A DNA stretch of 64,000 bases from Chrysomallon squamiferum (GCA_012295275.1 CM022677.1:3913053-3977052); one strand, 5' to 3'; positions 1 through 12,560 are shown, counted from the stretch's first letter. Notes: a model not told the origin generated them from the letters alone. Translations and numbers: made by a program.

Positions 1-38
1 ATCACGACGGCGCGATAATTAATGTATTTTCATTTCGA

Positions 39-40
<2 letters not shown>

Positions 41-123
<83 letters not shown>
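41..123. repeat. (ATT)n microsatellite
   Basis: A nearly perfect ATT trinucleotide run. The same motif recurs many times in the window on both strands. Confidence 0.97.
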
Positions 124-1078
124 GCCATCGTTATCGTTGTCGTTATTCAGCGCACGCAATAAGAAGAACGAAGATAAATAGACGTCGGTTCGTCTTTTTT
201 TTTCTTTTTCTTTTCTTTCTTTCTTTTAAATTTTCAGTCACTGCCCGACAATTCTGCAGTTGCCTCATCTATTGACGAATAACCTACCCATTTACAATTG
301 ACCAGGTTGACTTTGAACATTAAATATTATTAAATTCTGTCTTAATTGAAAATAACGACGATTACGATTTAATTTATGAAATGATCAGACACGTTGTTGT
401 TGTTGTTGCAGCAGTTAGTCAGAAAACATCTTTACGAATGGAAGATTGAACCCACTCCACAGACGGCAGTGTATGTTTGATTGTGTGCGTCGGTACCGGG
501 GATACTTATCTGTTTTTCTGTCTCTGTCTTTATGTATCATTTCTCGTTTGTTCCTAATTATCATGTTGTTTGTTTTCTTTCTTTTTTCTTTTCTTTATAT
601 TTTTTAAAAATTATTTTTAGTAGACAAGTTGGTTAGTTTATTTATTTTTATTTATTTGTTCTGCCTATCTTCTGTCTATCTATTTGATATATGTATGTAT
701 CTATCTATCATTTATTTATTTGCTTATTAATTTTAATTTATTTAAAGTCAGTGTAATATGAGTGATGTTTGTCAAAAGATTTGTGTACTGCAGTCACAGA
801 AAATTCTTCTCTCACTGAACTTAACATCAGCAGCAATCAGGTGGGTGTGTCAGTAACTAGTCAGTCAGACCTCAGCCTGATTAACCAATCAGACTACAGA
901 TAGAGATTAACCAATGAAATCACAGAATGATTAACCAACCAATCTTCAGAGAGAGATCAGTCAATCAGAATTAATTAGCTCAATATTATTTCTGTACACA
1001 CTATGCTTATTTTAATCAGTGACATTAAATTATTTTCTGCTTAGGTAGATTCTACACATTGTGAATTACTATTATTTA

Positions 1079-1138
<60 letters not shown>

Positions 1139-1144
1139 TAATAT

Positions 1145-1211
<67 letters not shown>

Positions 1212-1572
1212 GTTTTTATTTGTTTTTATTACAAGCTTGGATCACTAAATTGTGTACTCAGTTTTTGTCTGCTGTTTTCAATCATCCAAAGATGACAGCT
1301 TTTTATCTGAATGATGGAAAACATAACAACCAAATACTTACTGTTGATGGTTAATTTAGATTTGTAAAAAATATATATATATATATATTAGTCTCTCTCT
1401 CTCTCTGTATATCTATATCTATCTTACACACACACACATACACACACATGTATTTCATTCTGTAACTATCTACGTTTGACAAATTTGTCATTATTATATT
1501 TTTTTCTACTTTTTTTTTCTTTTTCTCCTCAGAGTTAATAGGTTTGTTAATACTGTTTTTCACTTATTTCAG
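124..1572. other. Non-coding upstream or intronic sequence with short repeats
   Basis: No exon could be supported here. The stretch is AT-rich, with pyrimidine-rich patches near 195-230 and 560-610 and a second (ATT)n run at about 1079-1211. Around 870-970 a short motif, ATTAACCAATCA and variants, recurs loosely. The last part (1370-1572) contains AT, CT and CA runs and a pyrimidine tract that leads into the exon beginning at 1573. Confidence 0.5.
1079..1211. repeat. (ATT)n microsatellite, interrupted
   Basis: Two ATT runs separated by a short AATATTAATAAT interruption. Confidence 0.95.
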
Positions 1573-4500
1573 ATATTCCAGATTCCAAATCAGTCACAAG
1601 TTCTCTACAGGAATTAAGACTGAACGCCAGTTTTTTAACCAACCAGCTGTTTGAGTTTCCAAGGAAAACTCCTCTCTTTGAAAGATGTGGTAATTTTTGT
1701 TTAAATTTTATAAATTTTTCTAATATTTGAAAAATTATTATGTATATAATCCTTATTTTTCTGTATCTGACATAGACAATTTCGTTAAACCATATGCTTA
1801 GAATATTAAACTCTGTATGCATGTGTGTGTGTATGAATCAGCAGTAGTGATAATTGCTACTCTGATACTAGTAGGTGTGTGTGTGTTTCTGTATGTGTCT
1901 GTGTATGTTAGCAACACTGATAATTGCTAATCTGATAATAGTATGCATGTGTGTGTGTGTATTTGAGTGTATCAGCAATAGTGATAATTGATACTCAGAT
2001 AATACCATGTACGTGCATTTGAGAGTGTATCAGCAATAATGATAACTGCTCTTCTGATAATAGTATGTGTGTGTTCTTGTGTGAGTGTATCAGCAATAGT
2101 GATAATTGATACTCTCATAATAATGTGTGTGTGAGTATATCGGCAACAGTGATAGTTGCAACTCTGGTAATAGTGTCTGTGTTTCTATCTGTGAATCAGT
2201 TACAGCGATAATTGTTACTCATATAATAGTGTGTATGTCAGCAACAGTGATAATTGCTACTCTGATAACAGTGTGTGTGTCAGTGTGTGTGTTAAGAAAT
2301 ATTTGGTTATCAGTTTGTATGTTTAAATGCTTTGTACAAAATACTCAGGTCTGTTTTATTTAAATTTAAGATTGAATCTGCCCTTAGTCTTTGTTTATAC
2401 CACCAAGGGACACAACTCTGAGTTAAAGAGCTTGAGTGGAAATTCATTAGGTAATAAATTATTTTTGTATTTTTCAGAAAAAATTAGTTTTTAATTCAAA
2501 ATATGAAAATAGAAGCTTGCATATTGTTTGAGATTTGTTATGTTTAGTTTTATTACTGTACCTACACAGGAGGACAAATAACACATCTGAATAGCATCTT
2601 GTAAATACAATAGTTTTCAGTTCTTTATTATTTGTAACAGAGATGTAATTAGACATCAGCAGCAACATGTAACGTGGTGGTGATAGTAACAACTATGATG
2701 TTGTAATAGTAGCAACAGCATCAGCAATAGTAGTAATAACAGCTACTACTGTATCAAAAAATCTAGAAAGAGTAGTAGTAATAATAATAATAATAATAAT
2801 AGCTAACATTGTATAGTGATAATAAAAGCTAATGTATAGCTGTAGTTATGGTAGGTAGCAGTAGCAGCATTAGTAATAAAAACTAGTTTAGTAATAGTAG
2901 CAGTAGTAGTAATAATAATAATAGCAGCTATGTAGTTTTAATACAGGTATAGTAGGAACAGTAGCTGTAGTTGCAATAGTCGTAGTAGTAGTTCCTGCTT
3001 CCTTACATTTTAAATTTTAAATTCAAGTTTTTAAAATATTTTTTTAATATCATTCAGGGAAGGAGGGAAGGTTTTACTGTTACCAGTTGTTGGGAAGTCA
3101 TCACCCTTGACAACGTTGTATCTTAACAACCAGAAGAAAAACTTACAAGAAAATAAAATGGAAGAACTTTTCACAAAGTTGGTTGCTGTAATTGGTAATA
3201 AATAAATTTATTAAAAAAAGAACAATAAAAATAAAATAATAAAAAAGAAACAATATCAAATAAGTAAGTAAATAAATAAATAATAGCCTAAACCTTACCC
3301 CTGCCCTCATCATAACGCTAACACTAGTCCCAGCCCTAATCCTAACCCTAACTCTAACCTAAGTTAATCCAATGGTAAAAATAAGAAAGAGAAAGGAATA
3401 CAAAATAAAAGGATTTATTATTGTTAATGCTGTTGTTGTGTTGTTTTCTTTTTAATCTATTTATATAAATGTATTGATTTTAAGTTCTCGCTGTCAAGAA
3501 GTCAGGGAGAAAATTGAATCATCTTGTAGTTGTCTCCCTTCAGTTGCAGACAGCTTCCTGATTAAACTGACAGCACTTGGAGGACATCCTGGTAATCAGT
3601 TATAGTTATTTTTTTCTTTTAACACTTATATGGTTCACATTTACTGAATATAAACCCAGTGTTGCTGGGTAATATGATGCATTGTCCAGCCATTCTCACA
3701 GATAAAGGAAACAGTCAACTTCTGACACTGAAACTAGGTAATGTCCTTGACATTACAGCTATGGTGAGTGAATACATAGTATGTAGTAGTAATAACAGTT
3801 CACAGCTATCTGTCTATCTTTCTATGTATCTGTCTGTAATAATAAACATCACATTCTGTTTATTTATATAGTATGTAGTAGTAATAACAGTTCACAGCTA
3901 TCTGTCTATCTTTCTATGTATCTGTCTGTAATAATAAACATCACATTCTGTTTCTATCTGTCTATCTTTCTATGTATCTGTTTATTTATAAGTATGTGTA
4001 GTAATAACAGTTCACAGCTATCTGTCTATCTTTCTATGTATCTTCTGTTTCACATTTTATAGTATGTGTAGTAATAACAGTATCTGTCTATAACAGTTCA
4101 CAGCTATCTGTCTATCTGTCTATTTCTATGTATCTATCTGTAATAATAAACATCACATTCTGTTTATTTATATAGTATGTGTAGTAGTAATAACAGTTCA
4201 CAGCTATCTGTCTATCTTTCTATGTATCTATCTGTAATAATAAACATCACATTCTGCTTATTTATATAGTATGTGTTTAACAGTTTATCTGTCTATCTTT
4301 CTATATCTCTGTAATAATAAACATCACATTCTGTTTTAGTATGTGTGTGTTAATAACAGTTCACAGCTATCTGTCTATCTTTCTATGTATCTATCTGTAA
4401 ACATAGTAATAACAGTTCACAACTATCACATATCTATCTTCATTTTATTTAGTATATGTGTGTAGTAATAACAGTTCACAGCTATCTGTCTATCTTTCTA

Positions 4501-5699
4501 TGTATCTATCTGTAATAATAAACATCACATTCTGCTTATTTATATAGTATGTGTAGTAATAACAGTTCACAGCTATCTGTCTATCTTTCTATGTATCTAT
4601 CTGTAATAATAAACATCACATTCTGCTTATTTATTTATACAGTATGTGTAGTAATAACAGTTCACAGCTATCTGTCTATCTTTCTATGTATCTATCTGTA
4701 ATAATAAACATCACATTCTGCTTATTTATACAGTATGTGTAGTAGTAATAACAGTTCACAGCTATCTGTCTATCTTTCTATGTATCTGTCTGTAATAATA
4801 AACATCACATTCTCCTTATTTATGAATATTTATATTTGGTTGTCTTTCTCACTACAAATTCTTCTATGTTCATCTCCATTCAACCTGTCTGGCAATGCAA
4901 GGACTGTGTATGCATTCAACCTGTCTGGCAATGCAAGGACTGTGTATGCATTCAACCTGTCTGGCAATGCAAGGGCTGTGTATACATTCAACCTGTCTGA
5001 CAATGCAAGGGCTGTGTATGCATTCAACCTGTCTGGCAATGCAAGGGCTGTGTATGCATTCAGAAACTAGAATTTCTCTTTCAGATGGAGGCAGAGATTA
5101 TGGCCGGTGAAGTCAACAACTTAGAACCGTGTCTACTTAGTGGGACAAGCTGAAATGTAGATCTGTCGATGTGTTGTTAGTTGATGTTTTACCTGACGGT
5201 GTGCACAGTCAAAAGGTAAAGTGAGATGTTTCTGTACCGCAACTCTTTCTACTACTACTATTACTACAATTCAGTTTCAGTTTAGTTTGTTTATTTATTT
5301 GCCAAGATTATAAACACAAAACAGACAAGAATACAGTTATAAAACCCAAACAGTTGTGTAATATATTACAGAATACAAATATAGGAAAATAAAACTAAAC
5401 ACAAGAATTAGGATAATAAAAATATAAACATATAGTTGTATATATATAGTTACAAATTAAATTACATATTTATCAAGATTCCTTATAGCATTTATATTTT
5501 CTGAAGTCAAAAAATTGATTATAAATATTTCTTTAAAGATGATATTATAAAATAAACAAGTTGATACAAAATGGAATTCATCTTCAGTGCCTACACTGTA
5601 ACACACAAACACACACACACAGCAACAAGAACAACAAAAGCACAATGGGTCCACTAAGGAGGTTCAATCCTATGTGTCAAGTATTCCATGCAGTACTAA

Positions 5700-5748
<49 letters not shown>

Positions 5749-8700
5749 AATTAATTGAATATATTGGCATCACACATTGATAGTGTGGTGTTGGGGTTTT
5801 CGTGCCAGAGCTCGCCAGTGACCATCCAGTTGGTGCAGTTTGACTTCCATTACAGACTGCTCACGTTTTAGAAGCACAACTCTCACCTCGTTGTTAACAA
5901 AAAAGTCATCTCATAGCTGCAGCACAGAACTTACAAACCAGTTAGATTCGTCACCTTCCAGGCCACTCAGAACTTACAAACCAGTTAGATTCGTCAACTT
6001 CCAGGGCCACACAGAACTTACAAACCAGTTAGATTCATCAACTTCCAGGGCCACACAGAACTTACAAACCAGTTAGATTCATCAACTTCCAGGGCCACAC
6101 AGAACTTACAAACCAGTTAGATTCATCAACTTCCAGGGCCACACAGAACTTACAAACCAGTTAGATTCATCAACTTCCAGGGCCACACAGAACTTACAAA
6201 CCAGTTAGATTCATCAACTTCCAGGCCACACAGAACTTACAAACCAGTTAGATTCGTCAACTTCCAGGGCCACACAGAACTTACAAACCAGTTAGATTCG
6301 TCAACTTCCAGGGCCACACAGAACTTACAAACCAGTTAGATTCGTCAACTTCCAGGGCCACACAGAACTTACCAGTTAGAACTTCCAGGGCCACACAGAA
6401 CTTACAAACCAGTTAGATTCATCAACTTCCAGGCCACACAGAACTTACAAACCAGTTAGATTCATCAACTTCCAGGGCCACACAGAACTTACAAACCAGT
6501 TAGATTCATCAACTTCCAGGGCCACACAGAACTTACAAACCAGTTAGATTTGTCAACTTCCAGGGCCACACAGAACTTACAAACCAGTTAGATTCGTCAA
6601 CTTCCAGGGCCACACAGAACTTACAAACCAGTTAGATTCGTCAACTTCCACACAGAACTTACAAACCAGTTAGATTCATCAACTTCCACACAGAACTTAC
6701 AAACCAGTTAGATTCATCAACTTCCACACAGAACTTACAAACCAGTTAGATTCGTCAACTTCCACACAGAACTTACAAACCAGTTAGATTCGTCAACTTC
6801 CACACAGAACTTACAAACCAGTTAGATTCATCAACTTCCAGGGCCACACAGAACTTACAAACCAGTTAGATTCATCAACTTCCAGGGCCACACAGAACTT
6901 ACAAACCAGTTAGATTCGTCAACTTCCACACAGAACTTACAAACCAGTTAGATTCATCAACTTCCAGGGCCACACAGAACTTACAAACCAGTTAGATTCG
7001 TCAACTTCCACACAGAACTTACAAACCAGTTAGATTCATCAACTTCCAGGCCACACAGAACTTACAAACCAGTTAGATTCATCAACTTCCACACACAGAA
7101 CTTACAAACCAGTTAGATTCGTCAACTTCCAGGGCCACACAGAACTTACAAACCAGTTAGATTCGTCAACTTCCAGGGCCACACAGAACTTACAAACCAG
7201 TTAGATTCGTCAACTTCCAGGCCACACAGAACTTACAAACCAGTTAGATTCATCAACTTCCACACAGAACTTACAAACCAGTTAGATTCGTCAACTTCCA
7301 GGGCCACACAGAACTTACAAACCAGTTAGATTTGTCAACTTCCAGGGCCACACAGAACTTACAAACCAGTTAGATTCGTCAACTTCCAGGCCACACAGAA
7401 CTTACAAACCAGTTAGATTCGTCAACTTCCACACAGAACTTACAAACCAGTTAGATTCATCAACTTCCAGGCCACACAGAACTTACAAACCAGTTAGATT
7501 CATCAACTTCCAGGGCAGCACAGAACTTACAAACCAGTTAGATTCGTCAACTTCCAGGGCCACACAGAACTTACAAACCAGTTAGATTCATCAACTTCCA
7601 GGGCCACACAGAACTTACAAACCAGTTAGATTTGTCAACTTCCAGGGCCACACAGAACTTACAAACCAGTTAGATTCGTCAACTTCCAGGGCCACACAGA
7701 ACTTACAAACCAGTTAGATTCGTCAACTTCCAGGCCACACAGAACTTACAAACCAGTTAGATTCATCAACTTCCAGGGCCACACAGAACTTACAAACCAG
7801 TTAGATTCATCAACTTCCAGGCCACACAGAACTTACAAACCAGTTAGATTCGTCAACTTCCAGGCCACACAGAACTTACAAACCAGTTAGATTCATCAAC
7901 TTCCAGGGCCACACAGAACTTACAAACCAGTTAGATTCATCAACTTCCACACAGAACTTACAAACCAGTTAGATTCGTCAACTTCCACACAGAACTTACA
8001 AACCAGTTAGATTCATCAACTTCCAGGGCCACACAGAACTTACAAACCAGTTAGATTCGTCAACTTCCAGGCCACACAGAACTTACAAACCAGTTAGATT
8101 CATCAACTTCCACACAGAACTTACAAACCAGTTAGATTCATCAACTTCCACACAGAACTTACAAACCAGTTAGATTCATCAACTTCCAGGGCCACACAGA
8201 ACTTACAAACCAGTTAGATTCATCAACTTCCAGGGCCACACAGAACTTACAAACCAGTTAGATTCGTCAACTTCCAGGGCCACACAGAACTTACAAACCA
8301 GTTAGATTCATCAACTTCCAGGGCCACACAGAACTTACAAACCAGTTAGATTCGTCAACTTCCACACAGAACTTACAAACCAGTTAGATTCATCAACTTC
8401 CACACAGAACTTACAAACCAGTTAGATTCATCAACTTCCACACAGAACTTACAAACCAGTTAGATTCGTCAGTTAGATTCATCAACTTCCACACAGAACT
8501 TACAAACCAGTTAGATTCATCAACTTCCACACAGAACTTACAAACCAGTTAGATTCATCAACTTCCACACAGAACTTACAAACCAGTTAGATTCATCAAC
8601 TTCCACACAGAACTTACAAACCAGTTAGATTCATCAACTTCCACACAGAACTTACAAACCAGTTATATTCATCAACTTCCACACAGAACTTACAAACCAG

Positions 8701-10684
8701 TTAGATTCGTCAACTTCCACACAGAACTTACAAACCAGTTAGATTCATCAACTTCCACACAGAACTTACAAACCAGTTAGATTCATCAACTTCCAGGGCC
8801 ACACAGAACTTACAAACCAGTTAGATTCATCAACTTCCAGGGCCACACAGAACTTACAAACCAGTTAGATTCGTCAACTTCCACACAGAACTTACAAACC
8901 AGTTAGATTCGTCAACTTCCAGGGCCACACAGAACTTACAAACCAGTTAGATTCGTCAACTTCCACACAGAACTTACAAACCAGTTAGATTCATCAACTT
9001 CCACACAGAACTTACAAACCAGTTAGATTCATCAACTTCCAGGGCCACACAGAACTTACAAACCAGTTATATTCATCAACTTCCAGGCCACACAGAACTT
9101 ACAAACCAGTTAGATTCATCAACTTCCAGGGCCACACTGAGGCAGACTGCACTGTAGAGGAAGTAGTTTTTATGAAGGTGAAGATACTTCTTTCTGTCTT
9201 TTTTTTTTTTTTTTTAAATTAAATGTCTATTTTAGTGATAAAAATCCAGAGATTGCCAAGTAAATATTTAATTTTATTGTTTGTTCTTGTTTTTGTTTCT
9301 TTTATAATTCTTGATTGTTAATAAATTATAGAGGGAAGCTATTATTGTTATATATTCTTCTCTTCTTCTTTTAGAATTCTGTTATTTAATCAGAATTTTA
9401 TTTTGTATTATTATGATATTGTACTTTTTTACTGTTAATATAATGTAATATCTTATTATGATTATTATTATTAGTAGTATTTTATATATTTGTCTTATTA
9501 GAATTATTATTAATATTACTACTGCTATTATTTGTATCATTATTAGTCTTATTATAATGTATATTGTTATTATTACTACTACTACAACTACTTCTATTAC
9601 AACTACTACTGTTGTTTTTATTGCTGTTACAACTGCTATTCCTGCTCCTCCTGCTCTCCTGCTACTACTACTGCTGCTACTACTACCACTGCTACTACTA
9701 CTGCTCCTACTACTACAACTGCTTTGATTTGCCAGGAACCAGTTACTCGTTCAAACAGTGGAATAGCATGGATGCTGATGTCTGATTCTGTGTCTGTAGA
9801 CAAGGAGATAGATTACTACAACAGAGTGGAGGTATTCCATTTAAATCATCAATATATGATTTATTATATATAAATGTCATTTGATTTACCTTCTACTCCC
9901 AGTATGTCAGTCTCTTGCTCGTTCTGTTTGCCATTCATAGTGTCAAGGATTAACATAAAAGTTGATGATGTTAAAAGTACAGAACTGCAGGCAAAAGTCA
10001 GGTATAGTGATAATGTCATTGTCTTTTTTATCTCTAGCTCACTATCTCTAATTTTCTCCTAGCCTCTCTGATTCTCTCTTTCACTTTCTTTCTTTCTTTC
10101 ACTGTCTTTCCCTATTCATAAACTGTATATGCATAATTATGATACCTAGGTTTAAACAAAGTAGCTGGTTTTTGCCTTGATGCTCATGGAAAGGCTCACA
10201 TATAACAAAACAACTAAACAAAATTAATGGTAACTGATAAACAAAATAAAAAATAAAACATTTCAGAAAAAATCCTTTCATTTGTAATTATATGTATTGG
10301 TATCATTTGCTTGTGAAATGGTCAGGAGTGAAAGCTTATTTTTAAATAACTGTGAGATTTTTTATAGCTATTGTTTTTACAAACTTAACGAATAAATGAA
10401 TGAATGCTTAAAGCATATCAGCTACTGGGTGACAAACAAAGATAAATATAACAATACAAACTGTACAAACCAATACCTAATTACAGTAATATTAAATATT
10501 GAAATGTTTTTCTCAGACAAGAAGTGGAGAAGAGGATGAGCTAATTGTGCAGAACACAGAGGAGTCATGGAAACGTCACACTTACAGATTAGCTCACCCC
10601 GTGTACACTGAAGTAGAACTTGGTGAAAGTGATTGTGTAGTTTATCTGATGAAAGAAAACTGTTTTCAATTACAGTTCTGTCAG
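1573..10684 (+). CDS. Unrecognised multi-exon protein gene, partial
   Basis: I do not recognise the family. Seven exons have GT-AG borders and matching phases: 1573-1689, 3063-3194 (an AG at 3056-3057 is a stronger-looking acceptor but gives the wrong phase), 3544-3591, 3660-3763, 5085-5215, 9736-9831 and 10517-10684. The joined product is about 265 residues, soluble in character, with no signal peptide or membrane segment. It includes GKVLLLPVVGKSSPL, HPVLLGNMMHCPAILTDKG, VDVLLVDVLPDG and SWKRHTYRLAHPVYTEVELG. Alternating beta-type hydrophobic strands suggest a beta-rich fold (inference). The fifth exon needs a one-base correction near 5150; otherwise TGA ends the protein after LLSGTS. Neither the first nor the last exon was found, so both ends are open. 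The introns are filled with minisatellites. Confidence is for a real gene, not for any function. Confidence 0.68.
1820..2285. repeat. Degenerate tandem repeat, GT-rich, in an intron
   Basis: Diverged copies of a unit containing CAGCAATAGTGATAATTG, then a CTGATAATAG block and a GT run. About seven copies follow one another inside the first intron of the unknown gene. The short open frames across it are repeat artefacts. Confidence 0.8.
2697..2990. repeat. AGT/AAT/AGC trinucleotide-rich tract
   Basis: Imperfect mixed trinucleotide repeats (TAGTAG, AATAAT, AGCAGC) within the first intron. No coding signal. Confidence 0.75.
3316..3365. repeat. Degenerate interstitial telomere-like (CCCTAA) patch
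   Basis: A short stretch with several CCTAACCCTAA-like words and point differences. It is on the strand that would read TTAGGG in reverse, inside an intron and far from a visible chromosome end. Confidence 0.5.
3765..4830. repeat. About 90-bp minisatellite in intron, roughly 11 imperfect copies
   Basis: Each unit contains AGTATGTGTAGTAATAACAG, then TTCACAGCTATCTGTCTATC, then TAATAATAAACATCACATTC. Copies in the middle (about 3960-4460) are internally deleted and scrambled, while those at 4450-4830 are nearly identical. The array starts only a few bases after the donor site of the exon ending at 3763. Confidence 0.92.
4876..5062. repeat. 36-bp minisatellite, about 5 copies
   Basis: The unit begins ATTCAACCTGTCTGGCAATG and ends GTGTATGC. 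It varies at a few positions (GGACTG/GGGCTG, CTGGC/CTGAC). It ends about 20 bases before the acceptor of the exon at 5085. A 36-bp period is a multiple of three, which explains open frames on both strands. Confidence 0.95.
5698..5747. repeat. (AAAT)n microsatellite
   Basis: About twelve AAAT copies, preceded by an AT-rich stretch (5270-5700) in which I see no exon. Confidence 0.95.
5925..9138. repeat. Large satellite-like array of a 45-bp unit with 44- and 39-bp variants
   Basis: Roughly 75 head-to-tail copies fill one intron of the unknown gene. Each copy carries ACTTACAAACCAGTTAGATT, then a variable TTCRTC site, then CAACTTCCA. The tail is GGGCCACACAGA (45-bp form), GGCCACACAGA (44 bp) or CACAGA (39 bp). 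Differences between copies are few, so the array is young or homogenised. It is not a CRISPR array: there are no unique spacers. Confidence 0.97.
9190..9735. repeat. Poly-T, ATT and CTA/CTG trinucleotide tract before an acceptor
   Basis: Poly-T at 9200-9217, a low-complexity AT stretch, then mixed ATT/ACT and finally CTACTACTGCT-type repeats at 9565-9720. The pyrimidine-rich trinucleotide tract runs directly into TTTGCCAG, the acceptor of the exon at 9736, so it may serve as an extended polypyrimidine tract. Confidence 0.75.
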
Positions 10685-11384
10685 GTACATTCTGAGAGAA
10701 TAGTATTTTTTCTCTTTTCCAGTTTGTATTAGGATAAAATAATATTATTTAATATTCTGAATTTTCTGACATATTTTATTTTGTTCTGCTTGTCTGATAA
10801 TAAAGCGATATTGTTGATAATATATCAAGTTTTTTCCCTGATTATAGAGGTTAAGTTTTCTATGCCATTCTGCATTTTCTGATATAGATAATGTCAATTC
10901 CACTTCATAGAAAATGATTTTAAAACTGTTCAAACTAAATTTTCTGATACAAAGAATGATAATTTCAACAGCTTAACTGATGAATACTGCCTCTATCCAG
11001 TGTTCTGATATAGAAAATAATACTTTATATCATCCTGTTTGTATGATTTTTTTAATGCTCTATTCAACATTTCTGATGTAGAGAATAACTTGATAAAACA
11101 TGCTGTTAATTACTCACACTGATACTGATAATTATGTGCTGATCAAATAAACTGACCAAAGTTTATAAAGGAAATCATATATTTATTAGGTTTGTTTTTT
11201 CAGAGTTTGATCTTTATCTTTGTTGTTTTCATTGACCAATTATTGACAGTTATCGTAAGAAGTGTTTTTGATAATATAAGTTATTATTTATGTTCTGCAC
11301 TGTATGTGTGAGGATGTATGTCAGTATGTATGTTGGTGTATCTGTGTGTATGTTGCCTAAGTGAATGTGAGTCTGTGTCTATTT
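10685..11384. other. AT-rich non-coding stretch, no exon seen
   Basis: Follows the last recognised exon of the unknown gene. Between 10750 and 11100 a short word, TTTTCTGATAT and variants, recurs every 60-90 bases, suggesting a very old tandem duplication. No stop-containing terminal exon could be assigned. Confidence 0.45.
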
Positions 11385-11868
11385 GTGTGTGTGTGTGTTC
11401 TGTTGTGTGATTATTGTAATGTTTGTATATGTGTTATTTTCTGTGTTTGTTTTGTGTCTTGTATTGGTGTGTGTGTTTTCTGTTGTGTGATTATTGTAAT
11501 GTTTGTATATGTGTTATTTTCTGTGTTTGTTTTGTGTCTTGTATTGGTGTGTGTGTTTTCTGTTGTGTGATTATTGTAATGTTTGTATATGTGTTATTTT
11601 TCTGTGTTTTTTTTGTCTTGTCTTTGGTGTGTGTGTTTTCTGTTGTGTGATTATTGTAATGTTTGTATATGTGTTATTTTCTGTGTTTGTTTTGTGTCTT
11701 GTATTGGTGTGTGTGTTTTCTGTTGTGTGATTATTGTAATGTTTGTATATGTGTTATTTTCTGTGTTTGTTTTGTGTCTTGTATTGGTGTGTGTGTTTTC
11801 TGTTGTGTGATTATTGTAATGTTTGTATATGTGTTATTTTCTGTGTTTGTTTTGTGTCTTGTATGTGA
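11385..11868. repeat. 80-bp GT-rich minisatellite, six copies
   Basis: The period is exactly 80 bp (the word ATGTTTGTATATGTG recurs at 80-base steps). The third copy has a small substitution/indel patch near 11600-11630; the others are almost identical. The nested open frames it generates are artefacts. Confidence 0.96.
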
Positions 11869-12456
11869 GTGTATGTGAGTGCATGCTTTTATATGCCTGC
11901 ATATATATGCACAAAATAGAAAATAAACTCGGCAAATAAACCATCAAATCAATTTATTTAGCAGACGTTAAAAAAAGAAAAAACAAATGTCTAGATTAAT
12001 TTTTATTGCTAGCTCCTGTTAAATAATGTAAATAATGTAATTAAATAATTATTAGTAATAATTTAAAACAGGTAAAAAAATAAATATATAAGTAACAGCT
12101 ATGGTTAAATTATATTTTCTTTTTACATTGTTTTTGTAATTTGCTTATAATGCACATGTAATTTGACAGTATCAGTATTATGTTTTTTTATAGGCATTTT
12201 TAATTAATTAATTTTTATATTTGTTACAATGTTGCTGTTGAATTTGAATTTTTAATTCATTATTACTGATTCTTGGTAAATAAAAAAATATAAAATTCTT
12301 TTCAGGGTGTTTTTATTTTAATTTGGGTGGGAAATTGTATTTGCTTTCTAAAACTTTATTTCATGTTTTAACAATATAAAGTTTTATCAAAAGAGAGTTA
12401 TTTCCCTTATGTTATGAAAATTATTATCCATGGTCAGTTGCTTATAATATTCATAA

Positions 12457-12458
<2 letters not shown>
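11869..12458. other. AT-rich stretch without visible gene
   Basis: Low-complexity AT sequence. I see no splice-bounded open frame. Confidence 0.45.
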
Positions 12459-12539
<81 letters not shown>

Positions 12540-12560
12540 CAATAATAATAATAATAATAA
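12459..12560. repeat. (AAT)n microsatellite
   Basis: About 33 AAT copies with one GAC interruption near 12538. Confidence 0.97.

Noticed and set aside
5925-9138. Regular short repeats reminiscent of a CRISPR array
   Set aside because: The repeats are contiguous with no unique spacers, and the context is eukaryotic introns.
9458-9785. Poly-leucine and isoleucine/threonine-rich frames
   Set aside because: They arise from ATT/ACT/CTG trinucleotide repeats before an acceptor site.
11361-11878. Five staggered frames with Cys/Val repeats
   Set aside because: Each is the 80-base repeat read in successive frames. No start or splice context.
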